From: Insolitispirillum peregrinum
GTDB taxonomy: Bacteria; Pseudomonadota; Alphaproteobacteria; Rhodospirillales; Rhodospirillaceae
Length of the DNA: 64,000 nt
Assembly: GCF_042665255.1 (NCBI RefSeq)
Contig: NZ_JBHTCD010000001.1
Strand: one strand, 5' to 3'
The notes under the pieces were generated by a model. The model searched no databases. It worked only from the letters and a program-made list of their open reading frames with translations, and was not told where the DNA came from. Numbering within the stretch: the first letter of the stretch is position 1; each line of letters opens with the position of its first letter. Position numbers and translations under genes: made by a program. This document shows positions 1 to 7,842 of the stretch, in pieces.

Positions 1-2
1 CC

Positions 3-1310
3 CTTTACCTGACAGCCAGCCGTGCCCATGGCGGCAATCCGGGCAAGACACAGATTACCGCGCCTGCGCGTACCAAAGAAGAATTCGCCCAGATGGCCGA
101 ACAGCGGATGCAGGAGGCAGCCCAGTTCGGGGATGAATTGCGCATGACCCTGATCGATCTGGCAGATTCATCGCTGAACGAACGGATGGATTCCGAGGCT
201 ATCGGTACCTTTTTGCAAGGCGTCGAAAGTTACCTGCGTGCCTGGTCGGTGGGCGGGAATTCAATCGGGCAGATCGACGATACCAAATTCGGCATCATCC
301 ACGACAAGTCCCTGCAAGTCGAACAAATGTCCAGTCGCATTTCCGACATCGCATCCCTGTTCGACCCGTCCGGCGCCGGGCTGGAGGTCAAGGCGGTCAG
401 TGTCGAGCTGGATCGCAGCGTGATCACCGAAGAGGACCTGAACAAGGCGCTGATCTACACCCTGACCTCGTTTGCCGAAAATGGTGGCAAGGATTTTACG
501 CTGAAATCCCTCAGTCAGGGTTACCAGCAAGCACTGGACGAAACGCTGACCAAGGTGACAGCATTCCGCGAGGCCCTGAATTCTGATTCGTTTACTTTGG
601 TCTACCAGCCGATCGTTGACCTGAAGGCATGGAGCGTCCACCACTACGAGGCCCTCGCCCGCATGCAGCAGGGAGAACGACTGTTCCTGCCGGCGCGTTT
701 CATCGGCTTCGCCGAAGATTTCGGGGTGGTCAACGAATTCGACACCATGGTGGTCAAAAAAGCCATTGCCGCGTTGCGGGCAGGTAAAAAGCTGCACGGA
801 TCAGCGCAAATCGCCGTGAACCTGTCAGGAAAAAGCCTGTCAAACGAGGCGTTCGTCCATGGACTGTTCCTGTTGCTGCTGGAAAACCGCGATATCCTGC
901 CACGGATGATGTTCGAATTGACGGAATCCTCCGAACTGGCCGACCTCGAATCTGCCAACAAGATCCTGCAGAAAATACGCTCGTTCGGCTGTAAGGTCTC
1001 GATTGACGACTTCGGCGCCGGAGCCGCTGCCTTCAACTATCTCAAGGCCCTGAAAGTTGATTACGTCAAAATTGACGGCAGCTATATTCTGGACGCCTTC
1101 CACACCACACATGGCAAGCCTTTTCTGAAGGCCATCGCACACCTGTGCCGTGACATGAACATTCAGAGCATCGGCGAAATGGTGGAAGACAGCCGGACCA
1201 TGTGGTTGCTGAAAGAGGTCGGGGTGGATTTCGGGCAAGGCTATTTCTTTGGGCGCCCGTTGCCGGACATTACCGGCTTTTCCCTCTCCCCTATCCCCAA
1301 GACCCGCTAA
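3..1310 (+). CDS. EAL-domain cyclic-di-GMP phosphodiesterase, 5' end cut by window edge
   Basis: The reading frame is open back to the left edge of the window with no stop, so the true start probably lies outside. The ATG at 93 is only the first internal Met. Counting from that Met, residues 165-400 form an EAL domain: the EAL motif at 186-188, then NLSG, ELTES, IDDFG, VKID, an E-M-V-E motif and GQGYFFGRP. The acidic metal ligands, the general-base Lys and the late Glu known from active EAL enzymes are all present, so hydrolysis of c-di-GMP is likely. The part before the EAL domain (about 1-160) shows no recognisable GGEEF signature and may be the tail of a degenerate GGDEF or other sensory module. 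It converges with the malonyl-CoA decarboxylase gene. Confidence 0.85.
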   Translation, partial: LYLTASRAHGGNPGKTQITAPARTKEEFAQMAEQRMQEAAQFGDELRMTLIDLADSSLNERMDSEAIGTFLQGVESYLRAWSVGGNSIGQIDDTKFGIIHDKSLQVEQMSSRISDIASLFDPSGAGLEVKAVSVELDRSVITEEDLNKALIYTLTSFAENGGKDFTLKSLSQGYQQALDETLTKVTAFREALNSDSFTLVYQPIVDLKAWSVHHYEALARMQQGERLFLPARFIGFAEDFGVVNEFDTMVVKKAIAALRAGKKLHGSAQIAVNLSGKSLSNEAFVHGLFLLLLENRDILPRMMFELTESSELADLESANKILQKIRSFGCKVSIDDFGAGAAAFNYLKALKVDYVKIDGSYILDAFHTTHGKPFLKAIAHLCRDMNIQSIGEMVEDSRTMWLLKEVGVDFGQGYFFGRPLPDITGFSLSPIPKTR

Positions 1311-1328
1311 CCATTTGACGTCACGGGC

Positions 1329-1367
1329 ACAGGACCACAAGGTCGGAAAGAGCCGTTGTGGTCCTGT
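1329..1367. terminator. Bidirectional terminator-like hairpin between convergent genes
   Basis: A perfect 12 bp inverted repeat (ACAGGACCACAA / TTGTGGTCCTGT) with a 15-nt loop sits between the stop codons of the EAL gene and the convergent malonyl-CoA decarboxylase gene. No clear T-run follows on either side. Confidence 0.6.
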
Positions 1368-1378
1368 ACCTGTGCCAT

Positions 1379-2812
1379 TCAACCCTTGAGCAAAGCCCGC
1401 ACAGACGATGACAGGACAGCCTTGCCCTGCTCGCTGTAGATTTCATGGTTCCGCTCGATTTCATTCAGCTTGTACAGATAGTTGACCATCAGGCCATAGG
1501 CCTGCTCCATCCCGTTCGCCGAACGGTCGCCCACCCAGTTCAGCCGTTCGATCCGCGCGCCGTTGGTCAGATGAAAATGCGCCACCGGGTTGGCCGCCGT
1601 TGCCACTCCGCCTTCCTCTCGAGCCGGACGCTTTTCCAGCGCCAGATACAAGGCCCCCAGCCGGATCAACGGCTCCCGGATGACCTCGGCCAAGGCAGCA
1701 TCCTCCAGCAAATCCGGACGTTGCAGGCATCCTGCCAAGCCAGTTTTTCCACTCAGCCCCTGCTTTTTGGCAAAGGCTGCCAGTTGCTTCTGCTCGGCGG
1801 GCAGCAAGGCTGCATCGCCCTTTTCCGCCAGATAGCCATCCAGCCATTTGCGGAACCCCGGCATCGGCGACAAGGTGGCAAACGTCTTCAGGTTGCTGAA
1901 CTCCTTGGACAGCGTCTGCACCACTTTCTTGATCAGGAAATTGCCGAACGAGATGCCATCCAGCCCGCGCTGGGCATTCGAGATCGAATAGAAAATTGCC
2001 GTATTGGCTTCACTGGCATCCCCCACCGGCGCACCGATATCCAGCAACTCCTGAATGTTCCCCGCCAGACCGGCCAACAGGGCCACCTGGACAAAAATCA
2101 GCGGCTCATCAGGCATCCGTGGGTGGAAAAAGGCATAAAGCCGCCGGTCTGAATCCAGGCGGTTCTTCAGATCGTGCCAATCCTTGATCGCATGCACCGC
2201 TTCGTAGGCAACGATTTTTTCCAGAATGCTCGCCGGGCTGTCCCAGGTGATTTGCCGCAACTCCAGAAAACCCACATCGAACCAGCTGCGCAGCAGATAC
2301 TTCAGGTCATTTTCCAACCCGCGCAGATGGCGATCCTTTTTAGCCAGCGGCATCAAATCCGAACGCATGTCCACCAAAAACTTGACGCCATTCGGCAGGG
2401 CGTTGAATTGCGTCAACAGCTTGCGACGCGGCGCATCAAGCGTTTTCCGCAACGACCGTTCAGCCTGATCCCGCGCATCGGGATCAACCGCCGCCAGCAG
2501 GCGCGAAATCGCTGCATCCACCGCCCGATGATCGGTGTCAAAGTCTTCGGCCATCAGACGCAGGAAGTGCTCCTTTCCCTTGGCATTCAGGCTGAGGTAA
2601 GCCTTCCCCAGTTGGGCTGCGCGGGTGCGGGCGGACACGTCCCCACCCTTGCCTTCAAGGCAGGACTTCATCTGTGCCCGCACAATCTCGCGGTCACTAT
2701 CAGGCAGGTCCGGCTGCAGCCCTTCGACCATCGGCTCTTCACGTTGCGGCACCAAATCGCGCCACAGGGTTCCCAGGCGCTCCATCAGGCCCGGTGAAAA
2801 GAATTCTGCCAT
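1379..2812 (-). CDS. Malonyl-CoA decarboxylase
   Basis: The protein (477 aa from the chosen start) matches the malonyl-CoA decarboxylase family, which converts malonyl-CoA to acetyl-CoA and CO2. Visible signatures are ISNAQRGLDGISFGNFLIK in the middle, containing the family's catalytic Ser, and HFHLTNGARIERLNWVGD near the C-terminus with the catalytic His, followed by the AYGLMVNYLYKL tail. The helical N-terminal domain precedes a GNAT-like catalytic domain. The start is placed at 2812, where GGGGGAAG lies five bases upstream. An in-frame ATG at 2869 has no SD, and the stretch between the two contains a 16-bp tandem repeat, so it is probably leader. It lies downstream of the NAD(P)HX repair gene on the same strand. 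It may serve malonate or malonyl-CoA turnover. Confidence 0.9.
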   Translation of the reverse strand: MAEFFSPGLMERLGTLWRDLVPQREEPMVEGLQPDLPDSDREIVRAQMKSCLEGKGGDVSARTRAAQLGKAYLSLNAKGKEHFLRLMAEDFDTDHRAVDAAISRLLAAVDPDARDQAERSLRKTLDAPRRKLLTQFNALPNGVKFLVDMRSDLMPLAKKDRHLRGLENDLKYLLRSWFDVGFLELRQITWDSPASILEKIVAYEAVHAIKDWHDLKNRLDSDRRLYAFFHPRMPDEPLIFVQVALLAGLAGNIQELLDIGAPVGDASEANTAIFYSISNAQRGLDGISFGNFLIKKVVQTLSKEFSNLKTFATLSPMPGFRKWLDGYLAEKGDAALLPAEQKQLAAFAKKQGLSGKTGLAGCLQRPDLLEDAALAEVIREPLIRLGALYLALEKRPAREEGGVATAANPVAHFHLTNGARIERLNWVGDRSANGMEQAYGLMVNYLYKLNEIERNHEIYSEQGKAVLSSSVRALLKG

Positions 2813-2820
2813 GACACTTC

Positions 2821-2852
2821 CCCCAAACTGGTTTTGCCCCAAACTGGTTTTG
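2821..2852. repeat. Two exact tandem copies of a 16-bp unit upstream of malonyl-CoA decarboxylase
   Basis: CCCCAAACTGGTTTTG occurs at 2821-2836 and again at 2837-2852. Each copy contains the small inverted repeat AAAC-TG-GTTT. The pair lies just before the SD of the decarboxylase gene, so it could be a tandem operator or a slippage-prone leader. Confidence 0.6.
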
Positions 2853-2906
2853 ATCGTTGCGCGACGCATTTTTACCGATCTCTATAATATCCTAATATGC
2901 CCACCC

Positions 2907-4427
2907 TTATAAGGTGGTCTCTCCCAGCAGACGACGCAAGACTGTGGGTAGACATTCGGGAAGATCCTCTGCAATCAATCCCGGCCCAAGCTGCCGCCCC
3001 ACCTCGGCATGGAGCCAGGCTCCGGCAGCCGCAGCAGAAAACGCAGACATGCCTTGCGCTGCCAGCCCGGCAATAAATCCGGCCAACACATCGCCACTGC
3101 CTGCTGTGGCCAGATAGGGCGACGCCTGCGGCGTGATGACCACCACACCATCGGGCCGTGCCACCAGCGTATCGGCCCCCTTCAGCAAGACGCACGCCCC
3201 GCTCAGGACGGCGGCCTGACGGCTGCGGTCAAGACGACTCCCCGCCAAACCACTGAACAGTCGCTTGAACTCTCCTTCATGGGGTGTCAACACCACCTGC
3301 CCGGCAGAAGACTGTATCGCAGCAAACAAAACGTCAGGGTGATCAGCAAAAGCGGACAGCCCACCGGCATCCAGAACAATCGTTCTATTCTCTTGCCCTA
3401 AGGCCATCAGCACCAGCCTGCGGGTTTCGTCATCGGCAGGCAGCCCCGGCCCGATGACAACCACGGTCCGGCGTCCATCCTGCAAGATGCCCAGTGCATC
3501 ATCCTCGCTGTCCCACGGCACCAGCAAGGCACCGGGGGCATCGCCGCCATAGACTGCCAACGCCGATGCAGGAACCGACGCCGTTACCAGCCCGGCACCA
3601 ATGCGCCGGGCTCCCCGCATTGCCAGCCGGGCGGCTCCGCTCATGGCGGCACTACCAAAGATCAGCACATGCCCACGGCTGTATTTATGGTCGCTCCACG
3701 ATGGGCGCGGCAAAGCCCAGACAGCCGTTCCGTTGAGGAATGTCTGGCAGAGCAAACCCGCCTCATGGCGCGGGGTCAAGCCGATGTCAGCCACCCGCAA
3801 GGCTCCGCAGTACGCCTTGGCGGGATACAGGAAATGAGCAGGTTTTGGGCGAAAGAAGGTCACCGTCGAGAGGCAGCGCGGTGCGTCCCCCAGAATCTCC
3901 CCACTATTCCCCGCCACACCAGACGGCACATCGACCGCAATACACCTTATAGAACGATCGTTTATTCTACGGATGCACGCCAGAACATCGCCGTCCACCG
4001 GACGGCTAAGGCCCGCCCCGAACATCGCATCAACGACCAGGGCCGCCCCGTCCAGACACTCATCGGTCAATGGCACCACCGGCTCCTGCAGAACCTGCCA
4101 CCGATGCGCATTCACCAGAGCATCCCCACGCAGCACCGCCACATCAACACAGCAGGCAACCCGAACCCGATAGCCGCCTTGACGCAACAGGCGGGCGACG
4201 ACAAAGCCGTCTCCGCCGTTATTGCCGGGGCCACACAGCACCACCACCAACCCCTTGCGGTCCTCGTGGACCGCCATCACTTCACGGGCCACCGCGCGAC
4301 CGGCATTTTCCATCAAGTCCAGCGTTGGCACCCCGACCCGGGCGGCGGCGGCATCAACGGCGGACATTTGTTCGACAGTCAGCAACACGGCGTGCTGGCT
4401 CGAAGGCAAAAGACCGGAAACACTCAC
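2907..4427 (-). CDS. nnr: Bifunctional NAD(P)H-hydrate epimerase / ADP-dependent NAD(P)H-hydrate dehydratase
   Basis: This 506-aa two-domain repair enzyme restores hydrated NADH/NADPH. The N-terminal YjeF epimerase domain (about 15-225) carries CGPGNNGGDGFVVARLL at about 65-81. The C-terminal ribokinase-like dehydratase domain (about 235-500) carries AGSGDVLAG at about 442-450 with the catalytic Asp. Length and order match the E. coli Nnr fusion. The start is GTG with GAGGT five bases upstream. The gene precedes the malonyl-CoA decarboxylase gene on the same strand; there is no obvious metabolic link, and co-transcription is unproven. Confidence 0.92.
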   Translation of the reverse strand: MSVSGLLPSSQHAVLLTVEQMSAVDAAAARVGVPTLDLMENAGRAVAREVMAVHEDRKGLVVVLCGPGNNGGDGFVVARLLRQGGYRVRVACCVDVAVLRGDALVNAHRWQVLQEPVVPLTDECLDGAALVVDAMFGAGLSRPVDGDVLACIRRINDRSIRCIAVDVPSGVAGNSGEILGDAPRCLSTVTFFRPKPAHFLYPAKAYCGALRVADIGLTPRHEAGLLCQTFLNGTAVWALPRPSWSDHKYSRGHVLIFGSAAMSGAARLAMRGARRIGAGLVTASVPASALAVYGGDAPGALLVPWDSEDDALGILQDGRRTVVVIGPGLPADDETRRLVLMALGQENRTIVLDAGGLSAFADHPDVLFAAIQSSAGQVVLTPHEGEFKRLFSGLAGSRLDRSRQAAVLSGACVLLKGADTLVARPDGVVVITPQASPYLATAGSGDVLAGFIAGLAAQGMSAFSAAAAGAWLHAEVGRQLGPGLIAEDLPECLPTVLRRLLGETTL

Positions 4428-4578
4428 GACGGACCTCGCGGATTGTATGCGGGACGTGCGCCACCTGTATGGCAGGCATGAAAACAGGGTAGCAGGGCTT
4501 CCCGCCCCTTTCCAGCCCGGCCCACAGGCCTTATAACGTCAGCAGTCAATTGGCCCAATCCCATCAGGAGGATAGGCG

Positions 4579-5859
4579 GTGGATATCGTGGTTTTGGGGG
4601 CTGGAGTTACTGGCGCCACCAGCGCCTGGTTTCTGGCCCGTGACGGTCATCGCGTTACGGTCATCGACCGCCAGCCCGCAGCAGGAATGGAAACCAGCTT
4701 TGCCAATGGCGGCCAGATTTCCGTTTCACATGCCACCCCATGGGCCACGCCCCAGACACCGCTCAAGGCCTTGAAATGGCTTGGTCGCGATGATGCGCCG
4801 CTTATTTTCCGCTGGTTTCGCCGGGATCCGGCGCTATGGGTGTGGGGGCTTCGTTTTCTCGCCAACTGCACGCCCTCGGCCTGCGCCCACAACACCCGGC
4901 ACACCGTCGCCCTTGCCATGCATTCCCGCACGGTTCTCCAGGGCCTGAGGCAAGAGCTGGGCTTGTCCTATGATGCCCTGACCCGGGGTATCCTGCATAT
5001 TTTCCGCGATCCCCGGGAATACGAAGCCCAATGCCGGTCGGCCGAAATCATGGGTCGAAGCGGGTTGCCGCAGGACATCCTGACCCCTGCCGCCGTGGTC
5101 GCCCTGGAACCAGCCCTTGCCTCCGCCGCCCCGCAACTGGTCGGCGGATTGTATTCTGCTGACGATGAATCCGGCGATGCCCACAAGTTCACTCAGGCCA
5201 TTGCCCGGCAGGCAGCGGCCATCGGAGTGGACTTTCAGTATGGAACAAGTGTCCAGTGCCTGGAGACCAGCAAAAGCGGCATTGCGGGCGTTGTCTGCGA
5301 GCAGATGGACCCCGCCGGACAGCCGGTTAGCCGCCGGTTTCAGGCCGACGCCTATGTGCTGTGCATGGGCAGCTTCAGCCCAAAAATCGTTCGTTCGTTA
5401 GGTTTTACCCTGCCCATTTATCCGGCCAAGGGGTATTCGATGACCCTGCCGCTGGCAGACAACCAGCCCAACGCCCCAACCATTTCCATCACCGACGACG
5501 AACACAAGATGGTCTATTCCCGACTGGGCAACCGCCTGCGGGGGGCCGGCACCGCCGAGTTGGCCGGTTGGGATCAGCAGTTGCGCCAAAAACGGGCCGA
5601 ACAAATCCGCGCCAATGCCGAAGCCCTGTTTCCCAAGGCAGGAGATTATCGTCAGGCGACCTTATGGTGTGGCTTGCGCCCCAAAACACCGGACAGCCTG
5701 CCGTACCTGTGCCAAAGCCCGGTCGCAAACCTGTACCTGAACACCGGACACGGCACGCTGGGCTGGACGATGGCCGCAGGCAGCGCCCAGATACTGGCCG
5801 ATCTGGTGGCAGGCCGGGCTACCGCCATTGACACAACCGGCTATCGCCTGCGGCGTTAG
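4579..5859 (+). CDS. dadA: D-amino acid dehydrogenase small subunit (FAD-dependent)
   Basis: The 426-aa protein begins with an FAD-binding Rossmann motif (VVLGAGVTGATSAWFLA) and continues with the DadA hallmarks ETSFANGGQISVSHATPWA near residue 40 and a C-terminal LYLNTGHGTLGWTMA FAD-contact segment. Enzymes of this family oxidise D-amino acids to 2-oxo acids at the inner membrane and pass electrons to the quinone pool. The start is GTG with a strong AGGAGGAT five to six bases upstream. It is divergent from nnr. No alanine racemase (dadX) lies beside it in this window. Confidence 0.9.
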   Translation: MDIVVLGAGVTGATSAWFLARDGHRVTVIDRQPAAGMETSFANGGQISVSHATPWATPQTPLKALKWLGRDDAPLIFRWFRRDPALWVWGLRFLANCTPSACAHNTRHTVALAMHSRTVLQGLRQELGLSYDALTRGILHIFRDPREYEAQCRSAEIMGRSGLPQDILTPAAVVALEPALASAAPQLVGGLYSADDESGDAHKFTQAIARQAAAIGVDFQYGTSVQCLETSKSGIAGVVCEQMDPAGQPVSRRFQADAYVLCMGSFSPKIVRSLGFTLPIYPAKGYSMTLPLADNQPNAPTISITDDEHKMVYSRLGNRLRGAGTAELAGWDQQLRQKRAEQIRANAEALFPKAGDYRQATLWCGLRPKTPDSLPYLCQSPVANLYLNTGHGTLGWTMAAGSAQILADLVAGRATAIDTTGYRLRR

Positions 5860-5863
5860 CCGG

Positions 5864-5890
5864 GTGCGAAAAGTGGAAACCGGTTTTCGA
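5864..5890. repeat. Short palindromic intergenic repeat, copy 1
   Basis: GTGCGAAAAGTGG-AA-ACCGGTTTTCG directly after the dadA stop resembles the sequence at 11254-11285 on the opposite strand. The core AAAAGTGG...CCGGTTTT is an imperfect palindrome of a kind seen between genes in several alphaproteobacteria. Confidence 0.5.
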
Positions 5891-5940
5891 AAAAACAATA
5901 CGACAGAACAAAAGGTTAGATCAGTGTGCCTGTGTCAGGT

Positions 5941-6111
5941 CACAGTACACGACAGTTGGCAAGAAGGCGCAGGCTGCCGCCTGAAACCGCTCGGGGCCTG
6001 AGGCCCTGAACCCCCATTTTTTCTTTCAATATCAAGTCAATGGGGTCTGGGGCCGACTGGCCCCAGCGAGGTGTGGAGCAGCGCTCCACGTCCTTGTTTC
6101 CTTACTGTCGT
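5941..6111 (+). repeat. Dispersed multi-hairpin intergenic repeat, copy A
   Basis: This is one of three related elements (also 9076-9255 and 35967-36155). The conserved right half, 6039-6090, contains GGGGCC-GACT-GGCCCC and TGGAGC-AGC-GCTCCA hairpins around a GCGAGGTG linker. The left end CACAGTACACGACAGT is the inverted repeat of the ACTGTCGT near the right end. A C-rich stretch followed by ATTTTTTCTTTCAATATC is shared with copy B. No protein is encoded. The whole is flanked by a further inverted repeat, GTTAGATCAG..., at 5914 and 6123-6137. Confidence 0.7.
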
Positions 6112-6160
6112 TAGATTTAACGCACGCTGATCTAACGTGCTCCCCCACACGAAGGCAGCC

Positions 6161-6892
6161 TCACCAGTCGGAGCACAACGCCTGAATTGAACGGTAGTTC
6201 TCGGCGCTGTCCAGCGTCTGGTTACGCTGACGCTGGGTCTGTTGCATCGGCTCTAGCAACGGCTCGATCAGCGTGCCAAGACGATCGTTCATCTTGCGCT
6301 CCAACCCGCTCTGACTGCTGGCAAAGGAACTTCCTGCGCGATCCAGAACCTGCTGTGCCTGCCCTTGCAGTCCCGGCAGGTATTCGGCCACGGTCCGGCG
6401 GTTAATGGCAACATGCTGGCGTTCATGATCCAGCACCGCCTGATACTGACAACTGCCTTCCGGATAGTCCCGCGGGATATAAATCACCTGCTCCTGAAAG
6501 CCGATCACCAGCGTGACCGCCGTAAAATGGCCGCAGACCCCGGACGGCGTTCGGCTGACCATGGTCTCTGCCGTCGAGCTGACCACGAAACTGGCATTGG
6601 TGACGCCAATGGAAGACCAGACATACTGGCCGCCGTCAGGATTTTGGACTCCCGCGACAAATTGCCCCTTTGTTTTTGCCCGGTTCACCAGATCCTGAAT
6701 GGCCTTTTTGCTTTTGCTGTGGTCAATCCGCTCTCCTCCCGGCTGCGGCTTGATTTCCAGCCGCACCGGCTCGGTCACTGCGGGGCATTGACCTTGTGAC
6801 TGCGCGTAAGACGGCATCGCCAACGCCATCAGGATCGTCGCGGCACAACCGACCCGAATTGAAAAGGCTCTATCCATTGGCCCCCCAGGCAT
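6161..6892 (-). CDS. Secreted DUF922-like protein with HExxH motif
   Basis: The protein has an N-terminal signal peptide (hydrophobic run ending at SYA-QS), then a domain of about 200 residues with the zinc-peptidase-like motif HERQH inside VLDHERQHVAINRR. The overall pattern resembles the DUF922 family of putative secreted metalloproteases, but assignment is by eye. The C-terminal third is Gln-rich and helical. The start at 6892 is preferred because AGAGGAA lies eight bases upstream; the next ATG is at 6877 and an earlier in-frame ATG at 6937 lacks an SD. It diverges from the exonuclease III gene and is probably monocistronic. Substrate unknown. Confidence 0.65.
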   Translation of the reverse strand: MPGGPMDRAFSIRVGCAATILMALAMPSYAQSQGQCPAVTEPVRLEIKPQPGGERIDHSKSKKAIQDLVNRAKTKGQFVAGVQNPDGGQYVWSSIGVTNASFVVSSTAETMVSRTPSGVCGHFTAVTLVIGFQEQVIYIPRDYPEGSCQYQAVLDHERQHVAINRRTVAEYLPGLQGQAQQVLDRAGSSFASSQSGLERKMNDRLGTLIEPLLEPMQQTQRQRNQTLDSAENYRSIQALCSDW

Positions 6893-6978
6893 GGTTCTAT
6901 TCCTCTTTCTGCGCTCACACTGCTGTCGTCGGATCAAGGCAGGCGGCTCCGCCCTGTTTGTAAGAAGATAAGGTTATC

Positions 6979-7770
6979 ATGGTCAAGATTGCTACCTGGA
7001 ACGTAAACTCGATCAAGGCGCGCCTGCCGCATGTTCTCCGCTGGCTCCAGGAGGCAAGCCCGGATGTGGTCCTGCTGCAGGAATTGAAGTGCGTGGACGA
7101 GGCATTTCCTTTTCTGGAAATCGAGGCTCTTGGCTATCGCTGCGAGGTCCATGGTCAAAAGACCTATAACGGCGTTGCCATCCTGTCGCGCCTGCCCGTC
7201 GCTGATGTGCAGCGGGGGCTGCCCGGTCTCGACGGCTCGCCCTGCCCCGACGATCCGCAAGCACGGTACATTCAGGCCCGCATCGCTGACCGCATCACCA
7301 TTGCCAGCCTGTACCTGCCCAATGGCAACCCCGTCGATACCGAAAAGTTTCCCTACAAGCTGTCGTGGATGGACCGCCTGAACCGTCACGCCAAGCGCCT
7401 TTTCGCCCGCAACGAGATGACCGTTCTGGCCGGTGATTACAACATCTGTCCGACGGATGAGGATGTATACGACCCGATCGGATGGCGGGATGATGCGCTG
7501 TGCCGCCCGGAGAGCCGTCAGCGGTTCTGGAGTCTGCGCCATGCGGGCTGGACGGATGCCTATCGTGCCCTGAACCGCGAGCCGAATCGCTATTCTTTCT
7601 GGGACTATCAGGCCGGAGCCTGGCCAAAAGATCGCGGCGTGCGCATTGATCACCTGTTGCTCTCTCCGCTGGCAGCGGATCGTCTTATGGCTTCCGGCAT
7701 AGATCGCAAGCCACGCGGGGAAGAAAAGGCCTCGGATCATACACCTGTGTGGTGTTCCATAGACCTTTGA
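6979..7770 (+). CDS. xth: Exodeoxyribonuclease III
   Basis: The 263-aa protein is an ordinary member of the exonuclease III / AP endonuclease family, which removes 3' blocks and cleaves at abasic sites in base-excision repair. Motifs in order: the N-terminal IATWNVNSIKARL, the metal ligand Glu in LLQELKCVDE, the GDYNICPTDEDVYDP loop with the catalytic Asp and Asn, the WTDAYR segment, and the C-terminal SDHTPVW with the catalytic His. The ATG start is preceded by AAGG. It stands alone between a divergent secreted protein and a DUF2336 gene. Confidence 0.95.
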   Translation: MVKIATWNVNSIKARLPHVLRWLQEASPDVVLLQELKCVDEAFPFLEIEALGYRCEVHGQKTYNGVAILSRLPVADVQRGLPGLDGSPCPDDPQARYIQARIADRITIASLYLPNGNPVDTEKFPYKLSWMDRLNRHAKRLFARNEMTVLAGDYNICPTDEDVYDPIGWRDDALCRPESRQRFWSLRHAGWTDAYRALNREPNRYSFWDYQAGAWPKDRGVRIDHLLLSPLAADRLMASGIDRKPRGEEKASDHTPVWCSIDL

Positions 7771-7772
7771 TC

Positions 7773-7788
7773 AGTGACCCAGATCACA
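7773..7788 (+). promoter_or_regulatory. Possible CRP/FNR-family operator overlapping a promoter for the DUF2336 gene
   Basis: AGTGA-CCCAGA-TCACA at 7773-7788 is close to the TGTGA-N6-TCACA consensus. A TATGAT hexamer at 7799-7804 would make a -10 box whose -35 region overlaps the operator, the class-II activator arrangement. No regulator assignment is possible from sequence alone. Confidence 0.35.
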
Positions 7789-7842
7789 GCGTATGCGGTA
7801 TGATGGATGGATACTAAGCGGTAAGATCGGTATGGTTTAGCC

